A stretch of DNA of 33,568 nt from Deltaproteobacteria bacterium (GCA_016193465.1 JACPSE010000068.1:1-33568); one strand, 5' to 3'; positions 25,341 through 32,103 are shown, counted from the first letter of the stretch. Made by a program: numbers and translations. The notes: a model not told the origin generated them from the sequence alone.

Positions 25341-26978
25341 ATGGTAGATAAGACACGACTAGATCCGGATGACCTGCTGGCGAGTTTGCGGAGAGACAAC
25401 CTGTCGATCTACGCTCGTCTGAAGGTTTTTCTGGGCATGGGTCCTGGGGCGACTAGAACCTACAGTATGTTACGGACTGCTACACCCATCCATGAGTTTT
25501 TTTTGGCTGCGGTTGCCATTGCTCTGGTTACCGGGGCTGCTTTACTGCTTGTGCCGTTCACGGGCTATCAGGCCACCGCCCTACTTTATCTCCTACTCGT
25601 TGTAGCGGTGGGACTGAAGTTGGGCCGCGGCCCCGTCCTCGCGGTGGCCGCTATCAGCGCCCTTCTGTGGAATTTCCTGTTCATTCCTCCCCACTTCACC
25701 TTCTACATTGATAATCTAAACGACGCGATGATGTTTGCGATGTTTTTCGTTGTGGCGATGGCCATGGGCCACCTAACCAGCCGCTTGCGCTTGAGCGAAG
25801 TCGCAGAACGCCGTCGCGAACGACGGACCGCGGCCCTCTACGAGCTGGCGCATCAGGCCGCGTTCGCTACGGACCTGGATACGGGTCTTCGGGCGGCAGT
25901 GAGTTTGATTGAATCTATTGTTGGGGCGCAAGCCGCGCTTCTTCTCCGTCAGAAGGATCATACGCTTTCTAACGCTACGCACCCGGCCAGCTCGTTCACT
26001 CTTTCCGACCAGGAGAAGGGCGTGGCGGCATGGACCTTTACCCGTAAGACGCCGGTGGGGAGGTTTACAGACACACTACCAGACTCAGAGGCCCTCCATC
26101 TCCCTCTTCAGGCACGCACCGCGGTAATGGGCGTTCTGTCTGTTCGTCCCCCTTCCGGTAAATCGTTTGACTTGAGCGAAAGAGAACTGCTCGAAGCCTT
26201 CGCGGTGCTGATCGGGTTAATTCTTGAAAAAGACCATGTCGTTGAAGCCTTTAAGCGCGCTGAGGTTCTCGAGGCTTCCGAGCGTTTACGGCGTGCCCTG
26301 CTCGACAGCGTTTCCCATGAACTCAAGACTCCTCTGTCTGCTGTTCAAGCCGGCATTGATGCTTTAAGCAAGCAGACCGACGACGACCAAAAAAAACAGG
26401 CTACGCTTCGAGAAGTACGTTCCGCGGTACGCCGGCTGCACCGGGTCATTGACAACCTGCTGGACATGACGCGTATTGAAACCGGAGTGGTCGAGCCGAA
26501 GCTGGATTGGTGCGATATCGGAGAGATGATCCGCGCAGCCACTGAGTTGGCCGGCGACGCGCTCCATGAACATCGCATCGTCATCGAAGCGGATGAGGCA
26601 CTTCCCATGGTCAAACTGGACCAAGCCCTTCTGGAGCAGTGCCTTAGTAACCTCTTGATCAATGCAGCCGCGTGGAGCGACCCAGGGACGAATATCACTG
26701 TTCGCGCGGATCTGGATGGGGATAAACTGGTGCTTTCGGTTCTTGATGAAGGGAGGGGCCTGAACGAGTCGGATTTGGCTCACATCTTTGAGAAGTTTTA
26801 TCGCGCCTCGGATGCTCGGCCCGGAGGCACAGGGCTCGGGCTCTCGATTGTCGAGGGCTTCGTTCGTGCACATGAAGGCTTTGTCCGTGCAGCCAACCGG
26901 AAGACGGGTGGGGCTGAATTCGCGCTGACGGTTCCGGTGGAAACGATGCGGGCAGAAACCATGGAGAGTTTAACTTGA
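25341..26978 (+). CDS. KdpD-like sensor kinase lacking the KdpD/Usp input domain
   Basis: I chose ATG 25341 (545 residues); TTG 25317 is also open. Residues 7-47 resemble the start of KdpD (RLDPDDLL, ARLKVFLGMGPGATRTYSML), where KdpD has KVFFGxxxGVGKTxxML, so the Walker A Lys-Thr is lost (GATRT). The roughly 350-residue KdpD/Usp region that should follow is absent; the protein goes straight to the four-helix DUF4118 membrane block (about 50-145), a GAF-like domain (about 165-300), HisKA (LLDSVSHELKTPLSAVQAG) and HATPase_c (CLSNLLINAAAWS, GGTGLGLSIVEGFVRAHEG). KdpD normally senses potassium and turgor and phosphorylates KdpE. The next gene overlaps by 4 bases. Confidence 0.85.
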   Translation: MVDKTRLDPDDLLASLRRDNLSIYARLKVFLGMGPGATRTYSMLRTATPIHEFFLAAVAIALVTGAALLLVPFTGYQATALLYLLLVVAVGLKLGRGPVLAVAAISALLWNFLFIPPHFTFYIDNLNDAMMFAMFFVVAMAMGHLTSRLRLSEVAERRRERRTAALYELAHQAAFATDLDTGLRAAVSLIESIVGAQAALLLRQKDHTLSNATHPASSFTLSDQEKGVAAWTFTRKTPVGRFTDTLPDSEALHLPLQARTAVMGVLSVRPPSGKSFDLSERELLEAFAVLIGLILEKDHVVEAFKRAEVLEASERLRRALLDSVSHELKTPLSAVQAGIDALSKQTDDDQKKQATLREVRSAVRRLHRVIDNLLDMTRIETGVVEPKLDWCDIGEMIRAATELAGDALHEHRIVIEADEALPMVKLDQALLEQCLSNLLINAAAWSDPGTNITVRADLDGDKLVLSVLDEGRGLNESDLAHIFEKFYRASDARPGGTGLGLSIVEGFVRAHEGFVRAANRKTGGAEFALTVPVETMRAETMESLT

Positions 26979-27682
26979 GCGAAAAACCCACAGCACTCGT
27001 TATCGATGATGAGCCTCAAATTCGAAAGCTTATCCGAATTGTCTTGGAGGCGGAGGGCTACCGCATGCTGGACTCCGACAGCGGCCGACAGGGGCTATCG
27101 GACATAGCGCTTCGAAGACCCGAGGTCGTCATTCTCGATCTGGGGCTACCGGATATGGACGGACTGGTCGTCCTCCGCAGGCTCCGTGAATGGAGCCGCG
27201 TCCCGGTATTGATTCTTTCTGTAAGGGATGGGCCTGAGGACAAAGTGGCAGCCTTAGACGCGGGTGCCGATGACTATGTTACCAAACCGTTCGACTCGAC
27301 CGAACTTCTCGCCCGCTTGCGGGCCATTCAAAGACGCGCCCCTTATGGAACCGAGGAGCCTTACTTTCAGGCAGGATACCTGGCCATCGACTTCAACAGC
27401 CACAACGTCACCGTGAAGGGCCACGAGGTAAAACTCACAGCCACCGCGTACGCTCTCCTTAAAGTACTGGCACAGCATGCGGGCAAAGTTGTCACTCACA
27501 AGCAATTACTGCGCGAAGTTTGGGGCCCAAACGCGGAGGAGCAATCACAATATCTGCGGGTTTACATGACGCATCTGCGCAAGAAAATCGAGATCCCTGA
27601 GGCCCCGGAAAAGCTCCTTCGAACGGAGAGCGGCATCGGCTATCGTCTGGTCCTACCCACAGGAAAGGGCATTAGGCAATAG
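26975..27682 (+). CDS. kdpE: KdpE-type response regulator
   Basis: The product is 235 residues from TTG 26975, overlapping the kinase stop (TTGA). The receiver has ALVIDDEPQIRKLIR, phospho-acceptor Asp in VVILDLGLPDMDG and Lys in DDYVTKPFDSTELLAR. The winged helix has the KdpE-specific LREVWGPNAEEQSQYLRVYM. KdpE activates kdpFABC in other bacteria, but no kdpABC is in this window, so the KimA-like gene is the obvious local target (inference). The last four codons (GIRQ) lie inside the flanking tRNA-region repeat, so the C-terminus may have been altered by repeat insertion. Confidence 0.88.
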   Translation: MSEKPTALVIDDEPQIRKLIRIVLEAEGYRMLDSDSGRQGLSDIALRRPEVVILDLGLPDMDGLVVLRRLREWSRVPVLILSVRDGPEDKVAALDAGADDYVTKPFDSTELLARLRAIQRRAPYGTEEPYFQAGYLAIDFNSHNVTVKGHEVKLTATAYALLKVLAQHAGKVVTHKQLLREVWGPNAEEQSQYLRVYMTHLRKKIEIPEAPEKLLRTESGIGYRLVLPTGKGIRQ

Positions 27683-27752
27683 GCATCAGTCTCCGCCCCT
27701 GACTCGTACTCTTTCCGTCTTTGCTATTGCCTAATGCCTCATGCCTGTTGCC
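27668..27752 (+). repeat. tRNA-flanking hairpin repeat, copy 1
   Basis: GGCATTAGGCAATAG at 27668-27682 pairs perfectly over 15 bases with CTATTGCCTAATGCC at 27724-27738. The loop holds CCGCCCCTGACTCG and TTCCGTCTTTG, which recur in copy 2. The left arm includes the kdpE stop codon. It may act as a bidirectional terminator between kdpE and the minus-strand tRNA. Confidence 0.75.
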
Positions 27753-27759
27753 TGCCTTG

Positions 27760-27852
<93 letters not shown>

Positions 27853-27862
27853 ATGAAAAACA

Positions 27863-27955
27863 GGCATCAGGCAATAGGCGTGAGGCATTAGTTCCCACCC
27901 CCTAACTGATAATCCTTCCGTCTTTGCTATTGCCTGTTGCCTACTGCCTATCGCC
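27863..27955 (+). repeat. tRNA-flanking hairpin repeat, copy 2
   Basis: CAGGCATCAGGCAATAGGCG starts at 27861 and is mirrored by CTATTGCCTGTTGCCTACTG and following bases up to 27957. The internal part (CCCCCTAACTGATAATCC, TTCCGTCTTTGCTATTGCCT) aligns with copy 1. The two copies alternate with the two tRNA-Ser sequences, so tRNA plus repeat looks like a duplicated unit of about 190 bases. Confidence 0.75.
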
Positions 27956-27963
27956 TGATTTTG

Positions 27964-28022
27964 TGGCGGAGAGGGAGGGATTTGAACCCCCGGTGCCCTT
28001 CCGGGCACACTTGATTTCGAGT
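27964..28022 (-). pseudogene. tRNA-Ser (CGA) 3' half; probable attachment site of an integrated element
   Basis: From 27964 (CCA end) to 28021 the minus strand reads as the 3' half of a serine tRNA: anticodon loop CTCGAAA (CGA), stem strand TCAAG, long variable arm GTGCCCGGAAGGGCAC, T-arm with TTCAAAT, acceptor strand CCTCTCC-G-CCA. The 5' half does not match: the strand that should read CTTGA reads AGGCA, and no GGAGAGG acceptor strand or D-arm follows. Homology stops at the anticodon loop, a known crossover point of tRNA-targeting tyrosine recombinases. I infer the left junction of an integrated element. Confidence 0.72.
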
Positions 28023-28126
28023 GCCTCCCGATCCGCCAGCAGCACCCATCAGTCACTAATAACACAGGAAAACGTTAGAAGAAAGATTCTTGTCCGGTTC
28101 GTTCACGGGGACAGGCCGGGGATGGT

Positions 28127-28172
28127 TCGGGCACATTTCAGGCACAGAGTCGGGCACAATCCAGGCACAGGG
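28127..28172 (+). repeat. Tandem 23-base repeat near the tRNA junction
   Basis: Two 23-base units (28127-28149 and 28150-28172) agree at 20 positions. Each holds two GGCACA cores, so GGCACA occurs at 28130, 28141, 28153 and 28164, spaced 11, 12 and 11 bases, that is one helical turn apart. Such phased direct repeats about 100 bases from a crossover site resemble integrase arm-type sites or replication iterons. No protein-coding signal explains them. Confidence 0.6.
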
Positions 28173-28212
28173 AAACTTTTTGCCCTTGAAGAATCTAGGG
28201 CTTTTGAGCACG

Positions 28213-28262
28213 CACTTGATTGACAATCTAGGGATGTTACCGCACCTAGTTGGACGGAAGCG
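28213..28262 (+). repeat. 50-base imperfect direct repeat, copy 1 (CACTTGATT type)
   Basis: It begins CACTTGATTGACAATCTAGG and aligns, allowing one gap, at roughly three quarters of positions with 28621-28670. CACTTGATT also occurs at 28008-28016 in the tRNA-Ser anticodon stem, so the three copies may share an origin in attachment-site sequence. Confidence 0.5.
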
Positions 28263-28300
28263 GGTAGGCGGGAACATCTTCCGATGGCCAGGGGGTTCAA

Positions 28301-28480
28301 CTATTTTTTGCTTAGAAGGTTCAGAAAGATCCCTAAGAGGAGGAGTGTATTGGCAACTAGCAGGAGGCTGCTTGCCCGAAAAGCATAGGCAAGGATATGG
28401 ACCTCCGGTGGACCAATGAACCTGCCGGCCACGGCAACCAAAGCTACAAGCAGGCCAAGTGCACAAAGCGCTAAGGACAA
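28301..28480 (-). CDS. Small two-helix membrane protein (59 residues)
   Basis: The minus-strand frame from TTG 28480 to TAG 28301 encodes two strong hydrophobic segments, LALCALGLLVALVAVAG (about 3-19) and SLLLVANTLLLLGIFLNLL (about 38-56), separated by RFIGPPEVHILAYAFRAS and closed by SKK. A GGGAGGG lies 15 bases upstream of the TTG, which is long, so the true start is uncertain and there is no ATG in frame. The clean membrane pattern with charged ends argues for a real gene. I do not recognise its function. It lies just inside the putative element. Confidence 0.55.
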   Translation of the reverse strand: MSLALCALGLLVALVAVAGRFIGPPEVHILAYAFRASSLLLVANTLLLLGIFLNLLSKK

Positions 28481-28620
28481 GTATTTCGTGGGGTTACCCT
28501 CCCGGCAACTTCATGCCGTTAAGATCCGGGAATGGAGAATCAAAGGACAGACCTACTAAAAAAAGACTACCTCACTAGGAACTGTATGTCAACCTCAGGT
28601 AGATTTCGAGGGAGGATGAA

Positions 28621-28670
28621 CACTTGATTCACATTCCAGGGTGTCACCATACGAATTTGAACGGAAATGG
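28621..28670 (+). repeat. 50-base imperfect direct repeat, copy 2
   Basis: It begins CACTTGATTCACATTCCAGG and ends GAACGGAAATGG, aligned with TGGACGGAAGCGG in copy 1 at 28213. The final bases include the ATG (28667) of the helix-turn-helix gene, so the repeat forms that gene's leader. No good Shine-Dalgarno is present there. Confidence 0.5.
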
Positions 28671-29044
28671 ACGATAACGGCGCACTCACGGACAAGCAGC
28701 TTAGGGTAATCCCCTTCCTCCTGGAGGCCCCTTCCATCGGGGAAGGTTGCAAACAGGCCAGGGTAAGCAAAGCCACCGTTTACGGATGGCTCAAACAGGA
28801 GGCCTTCAAGGCGGAGTTAAAGCGGCAAAGAGAGGAAATAATTAAGGCGGGTATAGACAGACTCAAGGCAGGTTTGAACAAGGCCATAGACAGCCTCCTG
28901 GAGCTTGTAGGGAGCACGAATGAGGGCGTCCGACGAATGGCCTGCAAGGATATACTTGAGTTTGCCTTTAAAGGGATCGAGCAGGATTTGGAGAAACGGT
29001 TGGAGGCAGCGGAGAGGGCGCTTGGGATAAAATCAGCGATTTAA
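28667..29044 (+). CDS. Helix-turn-helix protein, phage terminase small subunit-like (phBC6A51 type)
   Basis: The product is 125 residues from ATG 28667. Residues 8-45 form a helix-turn-helix of the phage terminase-small/phBC6A51 class (LTDKQLRVIPFLLEAPSIGE, ARVSKATVYGWLKQEAFKAE). Residues 50-115 are long amphipathic helices (LKAGLNKAIDSLLELVGSTN, GIEQDLEKRLEAAERALG). Relatives occur in prophages and integrated elements and bind DNA. No large terminase subunit is nearby, so a packaging role is doubtful; regulation of the element is as likely. The next gene follows after 14 bases. Confidence 0.72.
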   Translation: MDDNGALTDKQLRVIPFLLEAPSIGEGCKQARVSKATVYGWLKQEAFKAELKRQREEIIKAGIDRLKAGLNKAIDSLLELVGSTNEGVRRMACKDILEFAFKGIEQDLEKRLEAAERALGIKSAI

Positions 29045-29058
29045 AGTAGGAGGGCGTA

Positions 29059-29355
29059 ATGAATCCACAGATTAAGAGTCGGTTAGCCAACGTAGAGGAA
29101 AAAGTAAAAGGGCGGCGGCGACTTACACCTAGGCCGCCTGAGGTTCCGGCCTTATCCGAGGAGGAGATGACGGAGCATCTGGCGAGGCGGATCGCCAGTT
29201 TTTACGAGGCCTTTGGCGCAGAGTGGCTAAGAGAGCGGTTTCTAACAGCAGGGGTGGATACCGCCTTAATAGACGAGATCATGCAGCTGGTTGAAGGAGA
29301 TGGCCGTAGTCACCCTTCGGATATTGTGAATGATAAGAACTTGTTTTTGAGCTAA
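29059..29355 (+). CDS. Hypothetical protein of the element
   Basis: The product is 98 residues from ATG 29059 behind GGAGGG (AGGAGGGCGTA). The first third is basic and Pro-rich (KGRRRLTPRPPEVPALSEEE); the rest is helical (MTEHLARRIASFYEAFGAEW, FLTAGVDTALIDEIMQLVEG). I do not recognise a family. It follows the helix-turn-helix gene by 14 bases on the same strand and is likely co-transcribed with it. Confidence 0.65.
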   Translation: MNPQIKSRLANVEEKVKGRRRLTPRPPEVPALSEEEMTEHLARRIASFYEAFGAEWLRERFLTAGVDTALIDEIMQLVEGDGRSHPSDIVNDKNLFLS

Positions 29356-29554
29356 GGCCGCCGAGAACTCGAAACGGGACCCGACGACCTTCCGCCAGCC
29401 CAGTTTTGAGAGCCTAAAGCGCCCATCAGAGAGGACCGACTAGCCTTCATCCCAAATTTGGACTGGACAGTATCCGATAAGGTGGTCTTATATCAACCTC
29501 GGGCCGACTCGAAGATGGGGCTGGACATCCGCCCCTAACTGGGGTAAGAGGCTT

Positions 29555-29776
29555 TTAAATTAGCTGGCTGTAGGATGGATCGAAGGTAATCCCTTTTGCT
29601 TTTTGAGGGCCCCTGTCCGGCGGGGCGTGGGACTCTTCCCATAGGCCTAAATATTGCAAGATTTTTTTAACTACCTCTGGCTGATCAATGAAACTGATGA
29701 TCCGCATCTCGCCCAGGCAGTTTGGACAGATAAGGGGATCTGCTTCATAGACTTTTCGGATGAAGTGAGACCACCG
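29555..29776 (-). mobile_element. C-terminal remnant of an IS91-family-type transposase
   Basis: The frame read from 29776 down to TAA 29555 gives KRWSHFIRKVYEADPLICPN, CLGEMRIISFIDQPEVVKKI, LQYLGLWEES and GITFDPSYSQLI. The pattern W-x5-IRKVYExDPLxCPxCxGxMRIIxFI with LGLW is the zinc-binding tail seen in many IS91/IS801-like Y2 transposases. The catalytic tyrosine part is absent; the sequence is cut just where the GIY-YIG gene begins on the other strand. The 200 bases beyond the stop (29356-29554) hold no gene and may include the former IS end. Confidence 0.75.
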
Positions 29777-29792
29777 TTTGGGAGGATTAGCC

Positions 29793-30395
29793 GTGGCGCT
29801 AAGCAACCAATTTGTCCGAAAACTTGATGATCTTTGGCACACACGGACGGCTAACATTCGTTCGCTTGTAACTCGAAGGCGGGGGCGACCGCGCGAGTTC
29901 TCTAAAGAGTCTCGCGAGAACTGCATATACGAATTGCAAAAATTAGCGACTAAGATTCTTTTACGTTCAGGGGTCAGGCGTGAGTTTCGTAAGGTAATAC
30001 TTTTTTCAAAGATGAATCGGATCGGATCTCTCGAATCGAGGGAAGCTGATCGTCTTCTTGTGTGGGCCAAGTCACTAGGTAAGCACCCTACTATCTACTC
30101 CTTTTGGAAAGGTAAGAAGTGTCTTTACGTAGGAAAAGCCGCCAACTTCGTCGCCCGACTCAATCACTATATAGCTGCGAAAAGCAAGTATTTGAGCTCA
30201 GGCAACACGATTAAAATATTTGCATTGAAACGACCCAGTCAGCTAGGCCAGGCAGAATGTTTGGCCATACATTTGTTGAATCCAATTGAGAACAAAGTCA
30301 AAGCTGCCCACCAGGCGTGGGGCAAATCGTGCCAAATTTGCGAGTTTCATGATCTTATTCGCGATGAATTACAGTCGCTTTTTCGAATGAAGTAA
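29793..30395 (+). CDS. GIY-YIG-like endonuclease-domain protein
   Basis: I chose GTG 29793 (200 residues) because GGGAGG lies 7 bases before it. The N-terminal 95 residues are basic (SLVTRRRGRPREFSK). The C-terminal half has a GIY-YIG core: PTIYSFWKGKKCLYVGKAAN gives the IYxF and LYVG strands, then the conserved Arg in ARLNHYI, and Glu with Asn in QAECLAIHLLNPIENK. The tail has KSCQICEFHD. GIY-YIG enzymes cut or nick DNA; members include homing enzymes, repair nucleases and element-borne nucleases. It starts exactly where the transposase remnant ends. Confidence 0.7.
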   Translation: MALSNQFVRKLDDLWHTRTANIRSLVTRRRGRPREFSKESRENCIYELQKLATKILLRSGVRREFRKVILFSKMNRIGSLESREADRLLVWAKSLGKHPTIYSFWKGKKCLYVGKAANFVARLNHYIAAKSKYLSSGNTIKIFALKRPSQLGQAECLAIHLLNPIENKVKAAHQAWGKSCQICEFHDLIRDELQSLFRMK

Positions 30396-30471
30396 ATTAA
30401 CCGGGATTCCTTTCACAGATGGGCCAGAAAAGACAAAGGCCTTAAGAACAGTGAGCTTCGACAGACAATCA

Positions 30472-30669
30472 TCAGTCTCTATTTCTAGACTCTGACTCCT
30501 TCTCAGGGTCGGCTTCCGTCTCCTCTCTTGAACTTTCAGCCCATGCCTCGGCTAGTGATCGTCCCTCTTTGATCCCCTCTATGGTTTTCCTTACTCTCAC
30601 AAACCTCTCTGCGGAGGAGGGATGTGTCGACAAGTAATTTACAGCCAGGGATTGGGGTTTTTCATTCCC
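30472..30669 (-). pseudogene. C-terminal remnant of an M48-family metallopeptidase
   Basis: The minus-strand frame between stops reads GNEKPQSLAVNYLSTHPSSA, then ERFVRVRKTIEGIKEGRSLA and an acidic tail ending SESRNRD. The YLSTHPSSxER motif is typical of the C-terminal region of periplasmic M48 peptidases. No start codon is present; upstream coding appears in another frame (MFEGMKNP), which points to a frameshift at about 30668. The zinc-binding HExxH part is missing. Confidence 0.6.
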
Positions 30670-30682
30670 TCAAACATTCAAT

Positions 30683-30844
30683 CTACCTTCCTAGCCCTTC
30701 TTGCCTCAAAATTTGCGCGACGTTGCGCCCATTGACAGTCACCTTCGCAACAGTCCTCCCGTACCTATCTCTGGCGACTCTTTGCACCTGGACATTCCCA
30801 GACGAAAGAAGCTGATGTAGGCGAACTCTTGCGTGATTCTCCCA
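30683..30844 (-). pseudogene. Remnant of a staphylococcal nuclease-like (SNase) gene
   Basis: The minus-strand frame reads ENHARVRLHQLLSSGNVQVQ, then RVARDRYGRTVAKVTVNGRN and VAQILRQEGLGR before TAG. RDRYGRTVAxVxVxGxxV, with xxxLVxxGLAR-like ending, is the hallmark of SNase domains and includes the catalytic Arg. It starts after an in-frame TAG without a start codon. The next frame upstream (GRAGVDGFCQVVGES, to about 30910) could be the preceding part of the domain (GxDxPxxQxxGxxA) joined by a frameshift. The gene is broken. Confidence 0.62.
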
Positions 30845-30927
30845 CTACTTGGCAAAAGCCGTCAACCCCTGCGCGGCCTATTCGAGGCTTTCGTTGCCCG
30901 TGGTTGGCCAGCCTCTCTCTAATTTCC

Positions 30928-31644
30928 TCATGTGAACGGAGCAGATCTAACCTTTGGGTTTTTACGTTTTTGCTCACGTCTTATCTCTTTCACATAGCCG
31001 TAGATCTGCGCGTGTCTCACTCTTCTTTTGCACTTCTTCGAGCACGCGACTCTTAGGATCTTCGTCTTCAAGTAGAATTTTCCGCACGGCAGGCCGTCCT
31101 TATATTTGGCCTGGCATTGCTCGACGTTCCGCGTCAGGCCGCTCGTGAACAACAAGATCAGTCCGAACCAGGCGGCGCTCTGTACGCCGGATAGGAACGG
31201 CAGGGCATCGAATCGGAGGTTGCCGTGCCGGTCGAAAGAGAGGGTCGGTATTCCCCACGTCTTGAAACAAAGAACAGGCTTGACTGTGCCATTGCGGTCA
31301 TGCGCCAGGATGTGGGCAGTCTCGACGCAATCGGTCTGAAACTGGCGCACGATGTCGTTTTTGACTTTGATCATATCGTACTTTGGAGTCACCTCGGTCT
31401 TCTTCCCCCTCGCCTTGTCATTCGTAGCCACAATCATCTTGAACCATTCCCGCAGGGTGTCCCTCATGTCGATGAAACTAGCGACATCGCTCTTCCTGCC
31501 GATCTTCCGCCATAGGGGAAACCTGACCACTAGGGGGTGCTCCCGAAACAGGCGCTCCACTTGGTCGGTGTATCGTATGTCTTTGATATTCGCCAAGTCC
31601 AACACTCGCTGAACCAAACTCTTCTGCTCGTCTGAGATTATCAT
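30928..31644 (-). CDS. Zinc-finger protein of unknown function (CGNR-like C-terminus)
   Basis: The product is 238 residues from ATG 31644. The N-terminal 130 residues are mainly helical (EQKSLVQRVLDLANIKDI, FIDMRDTLREWFKMIVATND). The C-terminus has a Cys cluster (VEQCQAKYKDGLPCGKFYLK, then VACSKKCKRRVRHAQIYGYV) that resembles a CGNR-type zinc finger, followed by a basic tail. It is divergent from the ribbon-helix-helix gene with 112 bases between; that spacer holds two operator-like palindromes. A DNA- or RNA-binding regulatory role is plausible. Confidence 0.62.
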   Translation of the reverse strand: MIISDEQKSLVQRVLDLANIKDIRYTDQVERLFREHPLVVRFPLWRKIGRKSDVASFIDMRDTLREWFKMIVATNDKARGKKTEVTPKYDMIKVKNDIVRQFQTDCVETAHILAHDRNGTVKPVLCFKTWGIPTLSFDRHGNLRFDALPFLSGVQSAAWFGLILLFTSGLTRNVEQCQAKYKDGLPCGKFYLKTKILRVACSKKCKRRVRHAQIYGYVKEIRREQKRKNPKVRSAPFT

Positions 31645-31669
31645 TCAAGGCCCTCCTGCTTTTTCTGGA

Positions 31670-31707
31670 CTGATAATCAGTTTACCTAATTCTCTATTGA
31701 TAATCAA
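31670..31707. promoter_or_regulatory. Twin palindromic operators in a divergent promoter
   Basis: CTGATAATCAG (31670-31680) and TTGATAATCAA (31697-31707) are two 11-base palindromes with the same core, 27 bases apart centre to centre. The second overlaps a possible -35 TTGATA (31697), with TAAATT (31721) as -10 at 18-base spacing, facing the ribbon-helix-helix gene. A partial third site (GAGATTATCA) overlaps the start of the minus-strand gene. The layout suits autoregulation by the ribbon-helix-helix protein. Confidence 0.65.
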
Positions 31708-31756
31708 ATGCCGCTTGGTGTAAATTATGATAGCTCTCTGAAAGAAAGGAGCGAAA

Positions 31757-31948
31757 ATGGCAAAGACGAAATTTAAACTGGTGCGACTAGAAGCTGATGA
31801 GAATGCTGAACTAGAAGCGACAGCGGCGCGACTCGGCCTCTCGGTTGCGGAAATTCTCAGACGATCAGTACGAATCTCTCTACCGCAACTCAAAAAGTTG
31901 TCCGCACTCGGCGTGCGGCAAGCGGACCGCAAGGCGGCGCGGAGATGA
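31757..31948 (+). CDS. Ribbon-helix-helix regulator (CopG/Arc-like)
   Basis: The product is 63 residues from ATG 31757 with AAAGGAG upstream. The N-terminal strand (KFKLVRLEADENAELEATAA) and two helices (RLGLSVAEILRRSVRISLPQ) match the ribbon-helix-helix fold of CopG, antitoxin and plasmid copy-control proteins, which bind palindromes as dimers. The tail is basic (VRQADRKAARR). The stop overlaps the next start (ATGA), so a coupled operon with the small gene and the RepA-like gene is likely. No toxin-like partner is recognisable. Confidence 0.72.
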   Translation: MAKTKFKLVRLEADENAELEATAARLGLSVAEILRRSVRISLPQLKKLSALGVRQADRKAARR

Positions 31949-32103
31949 GTGGTCTCTTTGAAAAAGTAACAATCCTCGCAACACCGGAAGTTTCTCGAGC
32001 ATTCTTCCCCGATGTAGACCCGAAGCGGGATGGAAGCGGAAGGGAGAAAGCAAAAAAAGGTCCTCCTCTGTGTCGAGGAGAACGGGGGAACAATGGGCAT
32101 TAA
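31945..32103 (+). CDS. Small coupled reading frame (52 residues)
   Basis: ATG 31945 overlaps the stop of the ribbon-helix-helix gene (ATGA), and the frame ends at TAA 32103, 11 bases inside the next gene. The product (MSGLFEKVTILATPEVSRAF to LCRGERGNNGH) has no recognisable domain. Its tight fit between two genes argues that it is translated, perhaps mainly to couple ribosomes to the RepA-like gene. Confidence 0.5.
   Translation: MSGLFEKVTILATPEVSRAFFPDVDPKRDGSGREKAKKGPPLCRGERGNNGH

Noticed and set aside
28056-28466. Minus-strand open frame of 136 codons near the tRNA junction
   Set aside because: It is Pro/Cys-rich without domain pattern, and the two-helix membrane frame in another phase explains most of the region better.
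29777-30070. Upstream extension of the transposase frame
   Set aside because: The transposase similarity ends at about 29776; the remaining frame is antisense to the GIY-YIG gene.
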